A DNA stretch of 64,000 nucleotides from CAYWIT01 sp964458415 (GTDB taxonomy: Bacteria; Pseudomonadota; Alphaproteobacteria; Micavibrionales; UBA2020). The DNA lies in the NCBI GenBank assembly GCA_964458415.1, contig CAYWIT010000009.1, positions 1 to 64,000 on the forward strand, written 5' to 3'. Below, in pieces: positions 34,211-42,612 of the stretch. The notes under the pieces are model-generated. The model did not search any database, was not told the DNA's origin, and was given only the letters and a program-made list of their open reading frames with translations. The number at the start of each line of letters is the position of its first letter. The stretch's first letter is position 1. The position numbers and the translations under genes were made by a program.

Positions 34211-35314
34211 ATGGGCTTTAATTGCGGTATTGTGGGTCTTCCGAACGTGGGGAAATCCACATTGTTCAACGCGCTGACGGCAACGGCAGCGGCACAGGCG
34301 GCGAATTACCCGTTCTGCACGATCGAGCCGAATGTCGGGCGCGTGGCCGTGCCGGATGATCGTCTCAGCCAGATCGCTAAAATCGGCAAGTCACAGAATA
34401 TCGTGCCGACGCAGCTGGAGTTCGTCGATATCGCGGGGCTGGTGCGCGGCGCTTCCAAAGGGGAAGGGCTGGGTAATCAGTTTCTTGCCAATATCCGCGA
34501 GACAGACGCGATTTTGCATGTGCTTCGCTGCTTTGAGGATGAGAATATTACGCACGTCGAAGGCTCGACCGATCCAGTGCGCGACAAGGAAATCATCGAC
34601 ACGGAACTGATGATCGCCGATATGGAAAGCCTTGAAAAGCGTGTCGAGGCTATGCGCAAAAAAGCCAAAGGCGGTGACAAGGATGCCGCGGTGCAGGTGC
34701 ATGTCATGGATCTGAGCCTTGCGGCACTGCGGGAAGGAAAACCGGCGCGCACGGTTGCTTTGAATACGGATGATGAAGTAAAGCATTTCCGGCAATTGCA
34801 ACTGCTGACCTCCAAGCCGGTTTTGTATGTCTGCAATGTGCTGGAAAAAGACGCGCAGACAGGCAACGTACATACGCAGCGCGTTGCTGAAATGGCGAAG
34901 GCCGAGGGTGCTGAGCATGTGGTGATTTGCGCGGCTATCGAAGCGGAAATTGCGCAGCTGGGTTCGGACGAGGAAAAAAAGGAATATCTTGAATCGATCG
35001 GATTGGAAGAACCGGGACTGAATCGCGTGATCCGTGCCGGGTACAAGCTGCTGGATCTTATCACCTTCTTTACCGTCGGGCCGAAAGAGGCGCGGGCATG
35101 GACTGTGCGCCGCAGCTCGAAGGCGCCACAGGCGGCAGGGGTCATTCATACGGATTTCGAGCGCGGTTTTATTCGGGCTGAAACCATTGACATAAGGGAT
35201 TTTCTGGCGCTTGGCGGCGAGCAGGCCGCAAAAGAGGCTGGAAAAATGCGCTCGGAAGGTAAAGAATATATCGTCAAGGACGGCGATATCATGCTGTTCC
35301 GGTTTAATGTCTAA
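34211..35314 (+). CDS. ychF: Redox-regulated ATPase YchF (Obg-like)
   Basis: Ribosome-associated P-loop ATPase (OLA1 family). The 367-residue protein has the P loop IVGLPNVGKSTLFNALT (about residues 7-23), NYPFCTIEPNVGRVAVPD and DIAGLVRGASKGEGLGNQFLANIRE. Its YchF-specific C-terminal TGS domain has ITFFTVGPKEARAWTV, ending ARGFIRAE-like and YIVKDGDIMLFRFNV. Normally adjacent to pth in alphaproteobacteria; here the GxxExxY cassette intervenes. Start ATG 34211. Confidence 0.96.
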   Translation: MGFNCGIVGLPNVGKSTLFNALTATAAAQAANYPFCTIEPNVGRVAVPDDRLSQIAKIGKSQNIVPTQLEFVDIAGLVRGASKGEGLGNQFLANIRETDAILHVLRCFEDENITHVEGSTDPVRDKEIIDTELMIADMESLEKRVEAMRKKAKGGDKDAAVQVHVMDLSLAALREGKPARTVALNTDDEVKHFRQLQLLTSKPVLYVCNVLEKDAQTGNVHTQRVAEMAKAEGAEHVVICAAIEAEIAQLGSDEEKKEYLESIGLEEPGLNRVIRAGYKLLDLITFFTVGPKEARAWTVRRSSKAPQAAGVIHTDFERGFIRAETIDIRDFLALGGEQAAKEAGKMRSEGKEYIVKDGDIMLFRFNV

Positions 35315-35367
35315 TATGCATTGTGACTATCACGATTAATTTCAAACCGTAACTAAAGGAAAGAAAC

Positions 35368-35715
35368 ATGACACGATTTCAGGACATTAAAATTTTCACC
35401 AGAGAAGGATGCGTAATGCATGTTTTCTTAGAGGAATTAAATTCTTCATCCTATAGATGCTTGCTTGCCTATATGGAGAAAAATGAGAATAACATTGTTT
35501 ATACAGAGGTTAGTAGTGGGAAGACTGCGAAGGCCGCATATTGTAATCTGATTAATAAACTCTGTAAAAAACTAAGTATAGAAAATGATGAGATTACTGT
35601 AATAGACAACCCATGTAATACTGAATTGCTCGGGGTTGATGAGCAGAAAAAATGTCATGGAAACGGCAATGCACCGGGTATAGCTTTTAAGAAAAATGGA
35701 AATGAAGTCAAATGA
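35368..35715 (+). CDS. Hypothetical protein
   Basis: A 115-residue product that I do not recognise. It has five or six cysteines spread along its length and no signal peptide. The DNA is distinctly AT-rich relative to ychF and prpD, and the reading frame lies between direct copies of the 30-bp repeat, which suggests acquired DNA. Start ATG 35368 follows AAAGGAAAG; ATG 35416 (inside the frame) is an alternative. Confidence 0.55.
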   Translation: MTRFQDIKIFTREGCVMHVFLEELNSSSYRCLLAYMEKNENNIVYTEVSSGKTAKAAYCNLINKLCKKLSIENDEITVIDNPCNTELLGVDEQKKCHGNGNAPGIAFKKNGNEVK

Positions 35716-35737
35716 ACCGCTTCAAGTTTGCGCCGAT

Positions 35738-35767
35738 ACTCGTATTCATTCGTGTTTATTCGTGGGG
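35738..35767 (+). repeat. Terminal repeat, copy 3
   Basis: A third copy of the repeat, with one degraded unit (CTCGTATTCA) followed by TTCGTGTTTA and TTCGTGGGG. Same orientation as copy 2, 1.55 kb away. It ends 9 bases before the prpD start codon and may supply part of its ribosome-binding region (GTGGGGAT). Confidence 0.8.
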
Positions 35768-35776
35768 ATATAAAAA

Positions 35777-37372
35777 ATGAAAACACACATCGTCAAGGCC
35801 GAGAAGAAAAGCGGTGACCTGAAGAAGGAAGACCAACTGGCGTGGAGAATCGCCGACCTTGCAGCGCGGGCGACGGATGCCGATCTGGACGCCGATGCCG
35901 TGGACATGGTCAAAAATCGGATCATAGATAACGCCGCGATCGCGCTGGCGGCGGCGGATGAACATGCGGTTGTTGTGGCGCGGGACAAGGCGCTGGCGTC
36001 GCGGGGAACAGGCAAGGCGACGGTTTATGGCTTATCGCCAGAGGATACTTTCGGTCCGCGGGAAGCGGCTTTTGTCAATGCCGTTGCCGTGCGTTTCCGC
36101 GATCAGGACGATACCTATCTGGCCGCCGAATATTCGCATCCAGATGATAATATTTCTCCTATTCTGGCCGTGGCGCAGCAGCTGGGCATCGGTGGCAAGG
36201 ATATGATCCGCGGCATTGCCGTGGCTTATGAAGTACATGTCGCGCTTGTCGGTACGGGAGATGGTACGGGCATATGCCTGCACAAGCATAAAGTCGATCA
36301 CATGACGCATATCGCTGCGGCGACGGCGGCGGGGATCGGCGCGATGCTGAAAATGCCGGTCGAGCAGATTTACCACGCAGTCAATTTTGCCGTGCATAAT
36401 TCCGTTTCTTCGCGCCAGTCGCGCAAAGGCGACATCGGCGCGCAAAAGGAATTCGTGCCGGGCTTTTCGGCGGAAATCTCTATTGATGCCGTCAACGCAG
36501 CGATGCATGGCCTCAAAGGCCCGAATCCCGTATATGAGGGGGAAGACAGCATCATTCGCCGCTTTCTGGATGGAAAGAACAATCCGGACGCGGAATACAA
36601 AGTCGCGCTGGCTGAGCCCGGCAAGGACAAGCTCCGCAATATCATGATGACCTATCCCAAGGAGCATGCTTTTGAATATCAGGGGCAGGCCATTATTGAC
36701 ATGGCGCTTGGCATGGTTGCAAAAATGCCGAAAAAAGCGGATGGTACGGTTGACTGGAAGCAGATTAAAAATATCCTGCTTGTCACCAGTCATCACACCG
36801 ATCATGTTATTGGCACAGGCGCGAATGATCCGCAGAAGGTTGACCCGAACAGTCCGCGCGGCACACTGGACCATAGCATCATGTTTGCCATTGCGCGCTC
36901 CATGCAACTGGGCCGTTGGGATGAAGATGTTTACGACATTGCGGCGGGCGAAAAGGACGAACTGCGCGATGCCATGTTGAAAATCAAAACGCAGCAGGAT
37001 GCCGAATGGGAACGCCGTTATCACTCGACTGATCCCAAGGAGCAGGCCTTTGGTGGCACGCTGGTCGTCACGCTGGTGGATGGCACGGAAGTGAAGGACA
37101 GTAAGGCCTGCGCCAATGCGCACCCGCTGGGGGCTACTCCGTGGAAACGCCCGCATTATATCGGCAAGCTGGAAAAGCTGACAAAGTCGCTGGTGAGCGA
37201 GGCAGAGCGGACACGGTTTCTGGCTCTTGTCGACGGGCTTGAAAAGGCGGTGCCTGTACAGCTGGCAGGCCTGACACCGAAGCTTGACCTTGTTCCGCTG
37301 GAAGCGCTCAAAACCCGCGGGATTTATAACGCCTGCTGTGGTGAAAAGAATGAATGCCGGAAGGCTGGGTAA
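35777..37372 (+). CDS. prpD: 2-methylcitrate dehydratase (MmgE/PrpD family)
   Basis: Converts 2-methylcitrate to 2-methyl-cis-aconitate in propionate catabolism. The 531-residue protein has the MmgE/PrpD hallmarks: VKNRIIDNAAIALAAADEHAV, FRDQDDTYLAAEYSHPDDNISPILAVAQQ, HNSVSSRQSRKGDIGAQKEF and TYPKEHAFEYQGQAIID. It is some 45 residues longer than the E. coli enzyme, partly from an N-terminal charged extension. First gene of prpD-prpB; prpC lies 230 bases further on. Start ATG 35777. Confidence 0.9.
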   Translation: MKTHIVKAEKKSGDLKKEDQLAWRIADLAARATDADLDADAVDMVKNRIIDNAAIALAAADEHAVVVARDKALASRGTGKATVYGLSPEDTFGPREAAFVNAVAVRFRDQDDTYLAAEYSHPDDNISPILAVAQQLGIGGKDMIRGIAVAYEVHVALVGTGDGTGICLHKHKVDHMTHIAAATAAGIGAMLKMPVEQIYHAVNFAVHNSVSSRQSRKGDIGAQKEFVPGFSAEISIDAVNAAMHGLKGPNPVYEGEDSIIRRFLDGKNNPDAEYKVALAEPGKDKLRNIMMTYPKEHAFEYQGQAIIDMALGMVAKMPKKADGTVDWKQIKNILLVTSHHTDHVIGTGANDPQKVDPNSPRGTLDHSIMFAIARSMQLGRWDEDVYDIAAGEKDELRDAMLKIKTQQDAEWERRYHSTDPKEQAFGGTLVVTLVDGTEVKDSKACANAHPLGATPWKRPHYIGKLEKLTKSLVSEAERTRFLALVDGLEKAVPVQLAGLTPKLDLVPLEALKTRGIYNACCGEKNECRKAG

Positions 37373-37374
37373 AC

Positions 37375-38271
37375 ATGAACAGCCCCGGTAAAAATTTCCG
37401 TGATGCAATAACGACCGCCACGAGTGCTGGTGTACCGTTGCATGTGATTGGCGTGGCCGATGGCAGTGACGCGCTTGAGGCCAAAAAGGCTGGATTTGCG
37501 GCGATTTATCTGTCCGGCAGCCAGATGGCCGCCGCGCGTGGCTGGGCTGATATTGGCCGCCTTGAGCTGCGTCATGTCGTGGAAAACGTGCAGCGCATCA
37601 TGGACAGCGGCGTCGGCTTGCCTTTGCTGGTTGATATTGATACGGGCTTTGACGATGTTGCCGAAACCATCCGTACACTGGAATCTTTAGGTGTGGCGGC
37701 AGTGCATCTTGAGGACCAGCAGGACCTCAAGGCATGCGGTCATTTGCCCGGCAAGCATGTCGTGAGTAAAGAAGAGGCAACAGACCGCATGGCGCGTGCC
37801 GTGGCCGCCAAGAAAAACCAAGACTTCGTCCTGATGGCACGGACTGATGCGCTGGCCATCGAAGGGATGGAAAAAACGCTCGAACGTATTGCGTCATACG
37901 TTGGCGCGGGTGCTGATATGATCTTTGCCGAAGCCTTTCCTGATGCGGCTACGTATGCTGACGTCAAGAAAGTGGCACAGGGACGGCCCGTGTTGTGCAA
38001 TATGACTGAATTCGGCAAAGTTGACCTTAAAACGCCTTCAGAAATAGCAAGGGAAACGAACGGTAACGTCGATATCGTTCTCAACCCTCTTTCGATTTAT
38101 CGCGGGCAGCGTGAAACTGCGGCCCGGATGTACAAGGAAATTAAAGAAACAGGCTCGCAGCGCGTTCTGGTTCAGCAGGGACTTTTGCAAACACGCGAAT
38201 ATTTTCAGTCGCTGATCAATTATCCGGGGCAGGTGGCAGCGCGTGCCAGGGCGCTGTCAGGCAAGGATTAA
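37375..38271 (+). CDS. prpB: 2-methylisocitrate lyase
   Basis: Cleaves 2-methylisocitrate to succinate and pyruvate. The 298-residue protein of the isocitrate-lyase superfamily shows YLSGSQMAAARGWADIG, the metal site LPLLVDIDTGFDDV and the catalytic segment VHLEDQQDLKACGHLPGKHVV (KxCGH motif), then VLMARTDALAIEGMEKTLERI. I chose ATG 37375, two bases after the prpD stop; ATG 37354 adds seven residues. Its stop meets the end of an antisense small gene. Confidence 0.93.
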   Translation: MNSPGKNFRDAITTATSAGVPLHVIGVADGSDALEAKKAGFAAIYLSGSQMAAARGWADIGRLELRHVVENVQRIMDSGVGLPLLVDIDTGFDDVAETIRTLESLGVAAVHLEDQQDLKACGHLPGKHVVSKEEATDRMARAVAAKKNQDFVLMARTDALAIEGMEKTLERIASYVGAGADMIFAEAFPDAATYADVKKVAQGRPVLCNMTEFGKVDLKTPSEIARETNGNVDIVLNPLSIYRGQRETAARMYKEIKETGSQRVLVQQGLLQTREYFQSLINYPGQVAARARALSGKD

Positions 38272-38426
38272 ACGCTAATGTCCAGATTATGCCCGCGCGC
38301 AGTGTCAACACTGGCGGCGATCATATTGACAAGAGCCTGTTCAGCCTCATGAGCTGTCTTTATGACCTCCATCGAGAGGTTCATCCTGAAAATTGCCTGT
38401 TGTGCCGCTATGCCTGATACGCTCAT
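38268..38426 (-). CDS. Small YjfB-like putative motility protein
   Basis: A 52-residue frame on the minus strand in the prpB-prpC gap. It begins MSVSGIAAQQAIFRMNLSME, continues as an amphipathic helix (VIKTAHEAEQALVNMIAASV) and ends GHNLDISV. The pattern of a small helical protein closing with a (R/G)xNLDISV-type tail matches YjfB-like putative motility proteins (PF14070). The ribosome site is weak: AAGGGA lies about 13 bases upstream. Its stop overlaps the prpB stop by three bases. No other flagellar gene is in the window. Similarity is judged by eye. Confidence 0.55.
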   Translation of the reverse strand: MSVSGIAAQQAIFRMNLSMEVIKTAHEAEQALVNMIAASVDTARGHNLDISV

Positions 38427-38502
38427 TTATTCAGTCTATTCCCTTTTGCTGAAAAATTCGTTATCTTCATTAAAGATTATTGAATCACAAGGAGATAGAC
38501 AT

Positions 38503-39642
38503 ATGACAGCACCGCAAATCGCCAAAGGGCTCGCCGGCGTTTATTCCGATACCAGCCGTATTTCAAAGGTATTCGATGAAACGAATACGCTGACTTATTT
38601 CGGTTATCCGGTGCAGGAACTGGCGGCGCATTGCCGGTTTGAAGAAGTGGCCTGGCTGCTCTGGCATGGCGAGCTGCCTACGGCGGAACAGCTTAAATTG
38701 TTTGAACAGGAAGAGCGCGCCAACCGCGCCATTAACGATAAACTGCTGACGGTTTTGAAGCAGTTCAGGAGGGATGCGCATCCGATGGATACGCTGCGCA
38801 CAGCGGTCAGCTTTCTGGGCGTAGACGATCCGGAGTGGGCGGACCAGTCCCGCGCCGGAAACCTGAAAAAATCCATGAAAATGATGGCGCAGATTCCGAC
38901 GATTATCGCCGCAGATTTCCGGCTGCGCAGCGGGAAGGAGCCGATCGCACCACGCGCAGATTTGTCATTTGCCGAGAACTTCTTTCATATGTATTTCGGC
39001 GAAGTACCGGACCCTGCGGTGGTGCGCTGTTTTGACGCGTCCTTGACGTTTTATGCCGAGCATGGCTTTAACGCATCAACCTTTGCAGGGCGTGTCATTA
39101 CCTCCACATTATCCGATATCTATTCGGCAGTGACGGGCGCGATCGGCGCGCTGAAAGGTCCGTTGCATGGTGGTGCCAACGAGGCGGTCATGCATATGCT
39201 GCTGGATATTGCCGACCCTGCAAAAGCGCAGGAGTGGATTGATGAAGCATTGTCAGGCAAAAAGAAGCTGGTCATGGGCTTCGGCCACCGTGTTTATAAA
39301 AACGGGGATTCCCGCGTGCCACATATGACGAAATATTTCCACGACATGGCCGTGATCAAGGATGGGCAGAAATGGGTAGAGATTGAGAATATTCTTGCCA
39401 GAACGATGATCGAGAAAAAGAATATCCATCCCAACCTCGATTATCCGGTGGGTCCTGCCTATTACCTGATGGGCTTTGAAATTCCCATTTTTACGCCCAT
39501 TTTCGTGATGAGCCGTATCACGGGCTGGACCGCGCATGTCATGGAACAACTGGAAGACAACAAGATCATGCGGCCTTTGTCAGTTTACAACGGCGTGCCA
39601 CAGCGGCCTGTTCAGCCGCTGGAGAAGCGTAAGGCAGCGTAA
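38503..39642 (+). CDS. prpC: 2-methylcitrate synthase / citrate synthase
   Basis: Condenses propionyl-CoA with oxaloacetate. The 379-residue protein is a short citrate synthase of the PrpC type: KGLAGVYSDTSRISKVFDETNTLTYFGYPV (about residues 7-36), HGFNASTFAGRVITSTLSDIYSAV, GALKGPLHGGANEAVM (catalytic His) and MGFGHRVYKNGDSR, followed by YPVGPAYYLMGFEIPIFTPIF. I chose ATG 38503, preceded by AAGGAGATAGACAT; the open frame extends 47 codons upstream through DNA that belongs to the antisense small gene. Confidence 0.93.
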   Translation: MTAPQIAKGLAGVYSDTSRISKVFDETNTLTYFGYPVQELAAHCRFEEVAWLLWHGELPTAEQLKLFEQEERANRAINDKLLTVLKQFRRDAHPMDTLRTAVSFLGVDDPEWADQSRAGNLKKSMKMMAQIPTIIAADFRLRSGKEPIAPRADLSFAENFFHMYFGEVPDPAVVRCFDASLTFYAEHGFNASTFAGRVITSTLSDIYSAVTGAIGALKGPLHGGANEAVMHMLLDIADPAKAQEWIDEALSGKKKLVMGFGHRVYKNGDSRVPHMTKYFHDMAVIKDGQKWVEIENILARTMIEKKNIHPNLDYPVGPAYYLMGFEIPIFTPIFVMSRITGWTAHVMEQLEDNKIMRPLSVYNGVPQRPVQPLEKRKAA

Positions 39643-39660
39643 AGTCAAGCGTTCCAGAAA

Positions 39661-40356
39661 TTATTTTGGCGGGCGCGGAATGCCAGGACCACGAAGAGGT
39701 TTGGAAGGGCCTTTGGGTTCACGCGGTACGCTGACAGGGGGTATCTCGGAAGGGCCTTTTGGTGTACGCGGGATACCGATCTTGCCAAATTCAATACGTG
39801 GGCTGTTTTGTGCCGCTGGAATATTTTTAATTAAGTCTTCCGTCATTTGCTCCAGCCGTGCCAGAAGGCGCGGGGCGGCGGTAACAGCGGGATTTGACTT
39901 CATGCTCAGGATATCTTCGCGCATTTGTTGCGCCTCTGCTGGATTCTGCTCAAGGTCAAGGCGAATTTCATCAGCCCCTTCCTGCATTGTGGCGCATCTC
40001 AGGGCCAGCCCCATCTGCGCAACGTTTTTATCTTGTACTTCAGCCATTGTATCGGTGTAAGGCTGTTGAAGTGCGGCTTCGACCATTTCGGCCACCAAAG
40101 GAGTGTATTCCGTGGCAAGATTCTTCTGATTTGGTTCCATATAAGATGCCCCGAAATAAAGCACCAAAGAAGTTTTCAGGGCTTCTTTTTCTTCTTGTGG
40201 ACGATCAATATCTGTATCGATGAAAGAGAAAGCGGTCTGCATAAAACCTGTTGTGAGTTCTGTGACAACGTGAGGCCCCATAACCTGAGCAAGATCGTTA
40301 AAAGCTTTTGCAACAAGTGGTGATACATTTTTAGACATAACGGCGATCCTTTCCAT
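39661..40356 (-). CDS. Hypothetical protein with proline-rich tail
   Basis: A 231-residue protein I do not recognise. The first 180 residues look helical (VSPLVAKAFNDLAQVMGPHVVTELTTG; MREDILSMKSNPAVTAAPRLLARLEQM), and the last 45 are proline-rich with repeats of the form PRxPKGPS. No signal peptide. Start 40356 or ATG 40338 (MSKNVSPLV), the latter more natural. Divergent from the next orphan gene. Confidence 0.55.
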   Translation of the reverse strand: MERIAVMSKNVSPLVAKAFNDLAQVMGPHVVTELTTGFMQTAFSFIDTDIDRPQEEKEALKTSLVLYFGASYMEPNQKNLATEYTPLVAEMVEAALQQPYTDTMAEVQDKNVAQMGLALRCATMQEGADEIRLDLEQNPAEAQQMREDILSMKSNPAVTAAPRLLARLEQMTEDLIKNIPAAQNSPRIEFGKIGIPRTPKGPSEIPPVSVPREPKGPSKPLRGPGIPRPPK

Positions 40357-40468
40357 ATTTTGAATGAACGATTCGTAACAGGGGGCGTGTGATATGTCAA
40401 GTAGTCAATATTTACCATTAATTTACATATTTATATTAATATGGTAGCATAGAGAGACAAGGTGATTC

Positions 40469-40897
40469 ATGGATGAAGATAAAAAAGCCGAGCTTAAAAG
40501 CTCGATTTCCACAGCTTTCAATGGTGTAAGCGGGAAAGTTGTGCGAATCAAGGATCTGGTCAGCGCCTTTGATGGCGTGGCTTCCAAGAGGCTTGGTTTT
40601 CTTGAAAGAATGGTGGCAAAAAAGAAAATTGATCAGTTGTCGGAGAAGGCGGATCAACTGGCTGAAAGTGACATAGAGCGGAGCGGGTTTTACAAGCGCA
40701 CCAATCAATCCGGACAGACAGAGCTTTACGTTGAGTCCGCCTATATCAAAAACACGATGCTTCGCGCGATAGACAGGGGTGACACGGACGGGTATGAAGA
40801 GTCAGTGAAGAAAGCAGGGCTTGCCACCGCCGAAGCTCTGGCAAAGGTGCCTGACCATTCTGCCACCGTAAAAAATAGACCTCCCGCTCTCAAATAG
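40469..40897 (+). CDS. Hypothetical protein
   Basis: A 142-residue, highly charged, mainly helical protein (DEDKKAELKSSISTAFNGVSGKVVRIKDL; KKKIDQLSEKADQLAESDIE). It has no transmembrane segment, signal or recognised domain. Start ATG 40469. It ends eight bases before the convergent ilvE stop and starts 112 bases from the divergent hypothetical gene, so the two may share a control region. No function is assigned. Confidence 0.5.
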   Translation: MDEDKKAELKSSISTAFNGVSGKVVRIKDLVSAFDGVASKRLGFLERMVAKKKIDQLSEKADQLAESDIERSGFYKRTNQSGQTELYVESAYIKNTMLRAIDRGDTDGYEESVKKAGLATAEALAKVPDHSATVKNRPPALK

Positions 40898-40905
40898 AGA
40901 TCATT

Positions 40906-41808
40906 TCAGGCAACGCAGCAGCTCTGGATGCCAGCGGGTGTCCTGACCAGCGTCTCGTATCTTTCGCGGATCAGGCGCGTCACGGGGCCTACCTTGTATT
41001 CGATATCGTCAATCTTGCCAATTGCCGTGACCTCTGCCGCAGTGCCGGTGGCAAAGCACTCATCAATGGTTTTTAATTCGTCCGGCATAATAGCGCGTTC
41101 CGTTACCTTGATCCCGCTTTCTCGCGCGATATCGATGATCGTGCGGCGGGTAATACCATTCAGAAAACAGTCAGCTTCAGGCGTGTGAATCTCGCCATTT
41201 TTAACCATGAAAAAATTTGCGCCCGTCAATTCCGCAACGCGACCACGATAGTCCAGCATCAGGGAGTCTGTATATCCGGCGTTTTCGGCCTCATGTTTGG
41301 ACAGCGTACAGATCATATACAAGCCGCAAGCTTTTGCGTGGACAGGGGCGGATTCCGCCGGAGGGCGTTTCCAGCGTGACGTTTTCAGGCTGATCCCTTT
41401 TTCCCGCAATTCTGCCGGAAAATAACTGGGCCATTCCCATGCGGCTACCGCCAGATGGATAACAGCTTGTTGGGCAGAAACGCCCATTTGTTCAGCCCCG
41501 CGCCAGGCAAGAGGACGGATATAGCCATTCTGGACATTATTGGTTTTGACGGCGTCAAGGCAGGCCTGGTTGATTTGCTCAAGTGTATAATTGATCTTCA
41601 TATCCATAATTTTGCAGCCTTCGAGAAGGCGCTGGCTATGGTCGCTCAGTTTAAAAATATTTCCGCTATAGCAGCGCAGGCCTTCGAATACGCCGCTGCC
41701 ATAGTGCAAGCCATGTGTAAGAAAGGGCACTTTGGCTTCTCGCCACGGCACCAGCTTGCCGTCAAACCAGATAGAGCCGTCACGATCATCGTAGGGGAGC
41801 AAGGCCAT
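40906..41808 (-). CDS. ilvE: Branched-chain amino acid aminotransferase
   Basis: PLP enzyme (fold type IV) for the last step of Val, Ile and Leu synthesis. The 300-residue protein has IWFDGKLVPWREAKVPFLTHGLHYGSGVFEGLRCY (about residues 13-47), the PLP-lysine segment SAPVHAKACGLYMICTLSK and ANFFMVKNGEIHTP, then FLNGITRRTIIDIARE and ECFATGTAAEVTAI. Two adjacent cysteines end it (QSCCVA). Start ATG 41808, divergent from the two-component pair. Confidence 0.93.
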   Translation of the reverse strand: MALLPYDDRDGSIWFDGKLVPWREAKVPFLTHGLHYGSGVFEGLRCYSGNIFKLSDHSQRLLEGCKIMDMKINYTLEQINQACLDAVKTNNVQNGYIRPLAWRGAEQMGVSAQQAVIHLAVAAWEWPSYFPAELREKGISLKTSRWKRPPAESAPVHAKACGLYMICTLSKHEAENAGYTDSLMLDYRGRVAELTGANFFMVKNGEIHTPEADCFLNGITRRTIIDIARESGIKVTERAIMPDELKTIDECFATGTAAEVTAIGKIDDIEYKVGPVTRLIRERYETLVRTPAGIQSCCVA

Positions 41809-41883
41809 GGCCGTAATTCCTTTGATTTACTTATTTTGTGATATTATCTTCTTTTGAAGGCAAAAAACAACACCCTTTGTATT

Positions 41884-42612
41884 ATGAACAATATGGACAT
41901 AACGCGTGCGTCAGATACAGAACTCGATGAAAAACCGCATGTTCTGGTTGTGGACGATGACGAGAGGCTGCGTCTGTTGCTCTCCCGTTTCCTGCGGGAG
42001 AACGGGTTTCTGGTGACAACGGCGGTGGATGCAAAGGAAGCGCGCGCGTTTTTAGAGTATCTGGTTTATGACCTGATTGTTCTCGATGTCATGATGCCGG
42101 GAGAGGATGGCCTTAGCCTGACACGAAGCCTGAAGGAAGCCGGGATGGAAACACCCGTTTTGCTGCTGACGGCCTTGGGGGAAACCGAGGCACGGATCAG
42201 TGGACTGGAGGCGGGCGCTGACGATTATTTGCCGAAGCCTTTTGAACCGCGTGAATTGCTGTTACGGATGAATGCAATATTGCGCCGCTCTGCAAAAGCG
42301 CCCATGCAGAAGGAAGTTACTGCTGTTCGTTTTGGCAAATGGCATCTGGATATGGAGAGGGGCGATCTTGTGAGCGGTGACGAGCGTATGCCATTGACAT
42401 CTGTGGAACATACGCTGATCCGTGCGCTGGCCAGCCGGCTGGGTGAGGTGATTAGTCGCGAGGAACTGGCGGGGCTTTGTCAAATGAACGCAAGCGAACG
42501 TACTATAGATGTGCAGGTGACACGGTTGCGCAAAAAGGTTGAAGAGGATCCAAAGCTGCCGCGCTATATCCAGACAGTGCGCGGCAAGGGATATGTATTG
42601 TGGTCGGATTGA
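41884..42612 (+). CDS. OmpR-type response regulator
   Basis: DNA-binding response regulator, about 242 residues. The receiver domain has VLVVDDDERLRLLLSRFL, the phospho-acceptor in YDLIVLDVMMPGEDG (Asp about 67), and LLLTALGETEARISGLEAGADDYLPKPFEPREL. The winged-helix OmpR domain ends ASERTIDVQVTRLRKKVEEDPKLPRYIQTVRGKGYVL. Start uncertain: ATG 41884 or 41893, with TTG 41854 less likely. It overlaps the kinase gene by 13 bases, so they form a pair of the OmpR/EnvZ kind usually found beside ilvE in related bacteria. Confidence 0.92.
   Translation: MNNMDITRASDTELDEKPHVLVVDDDERLRLLLSRFLRENGFLVTTAVDAKEARAFLEYLVYDLIVLDVMMPGEDGLSLTRSLKEAGMETPVLLLTALGETEARISGLEAGADDYLPKPFEPRELLLRMNAILRRSAKAPMQKEVTAVRFGKWHLDMERGDLVSGDERMPLTSVEHTLIRALASRLGEVISREELAGLCQMNASERTIDVQVTRLRKKVEEDPKLPRYIQTVRGKGYVLWSD

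Noticed and set aside
34391..35149. Long minus-strand frames opposite ychF
   Set aside because: ychF is secure on the plus strand; these overlap it completely and encode low-complexity shadow proteins.
33769..35767. CRISPR array or insertion sequence
   Set aside because: Only three copies at irregular spacing and mixed orientation, with no spacers, cas genes or transposase.
36032..37408. 458-codon minus-strand frame
   Set aside because: Antisense shadow of prpD; the composition is typical of reverse-strand reading and no motifs are visible.
38362..38502. N-terminal extension of PrpC
   Set aside because: The extra 47 residues do not resemble citrate synthase, a strong ribosome site precedes ATG 38503, and the DNA encodes the antisense small gene.
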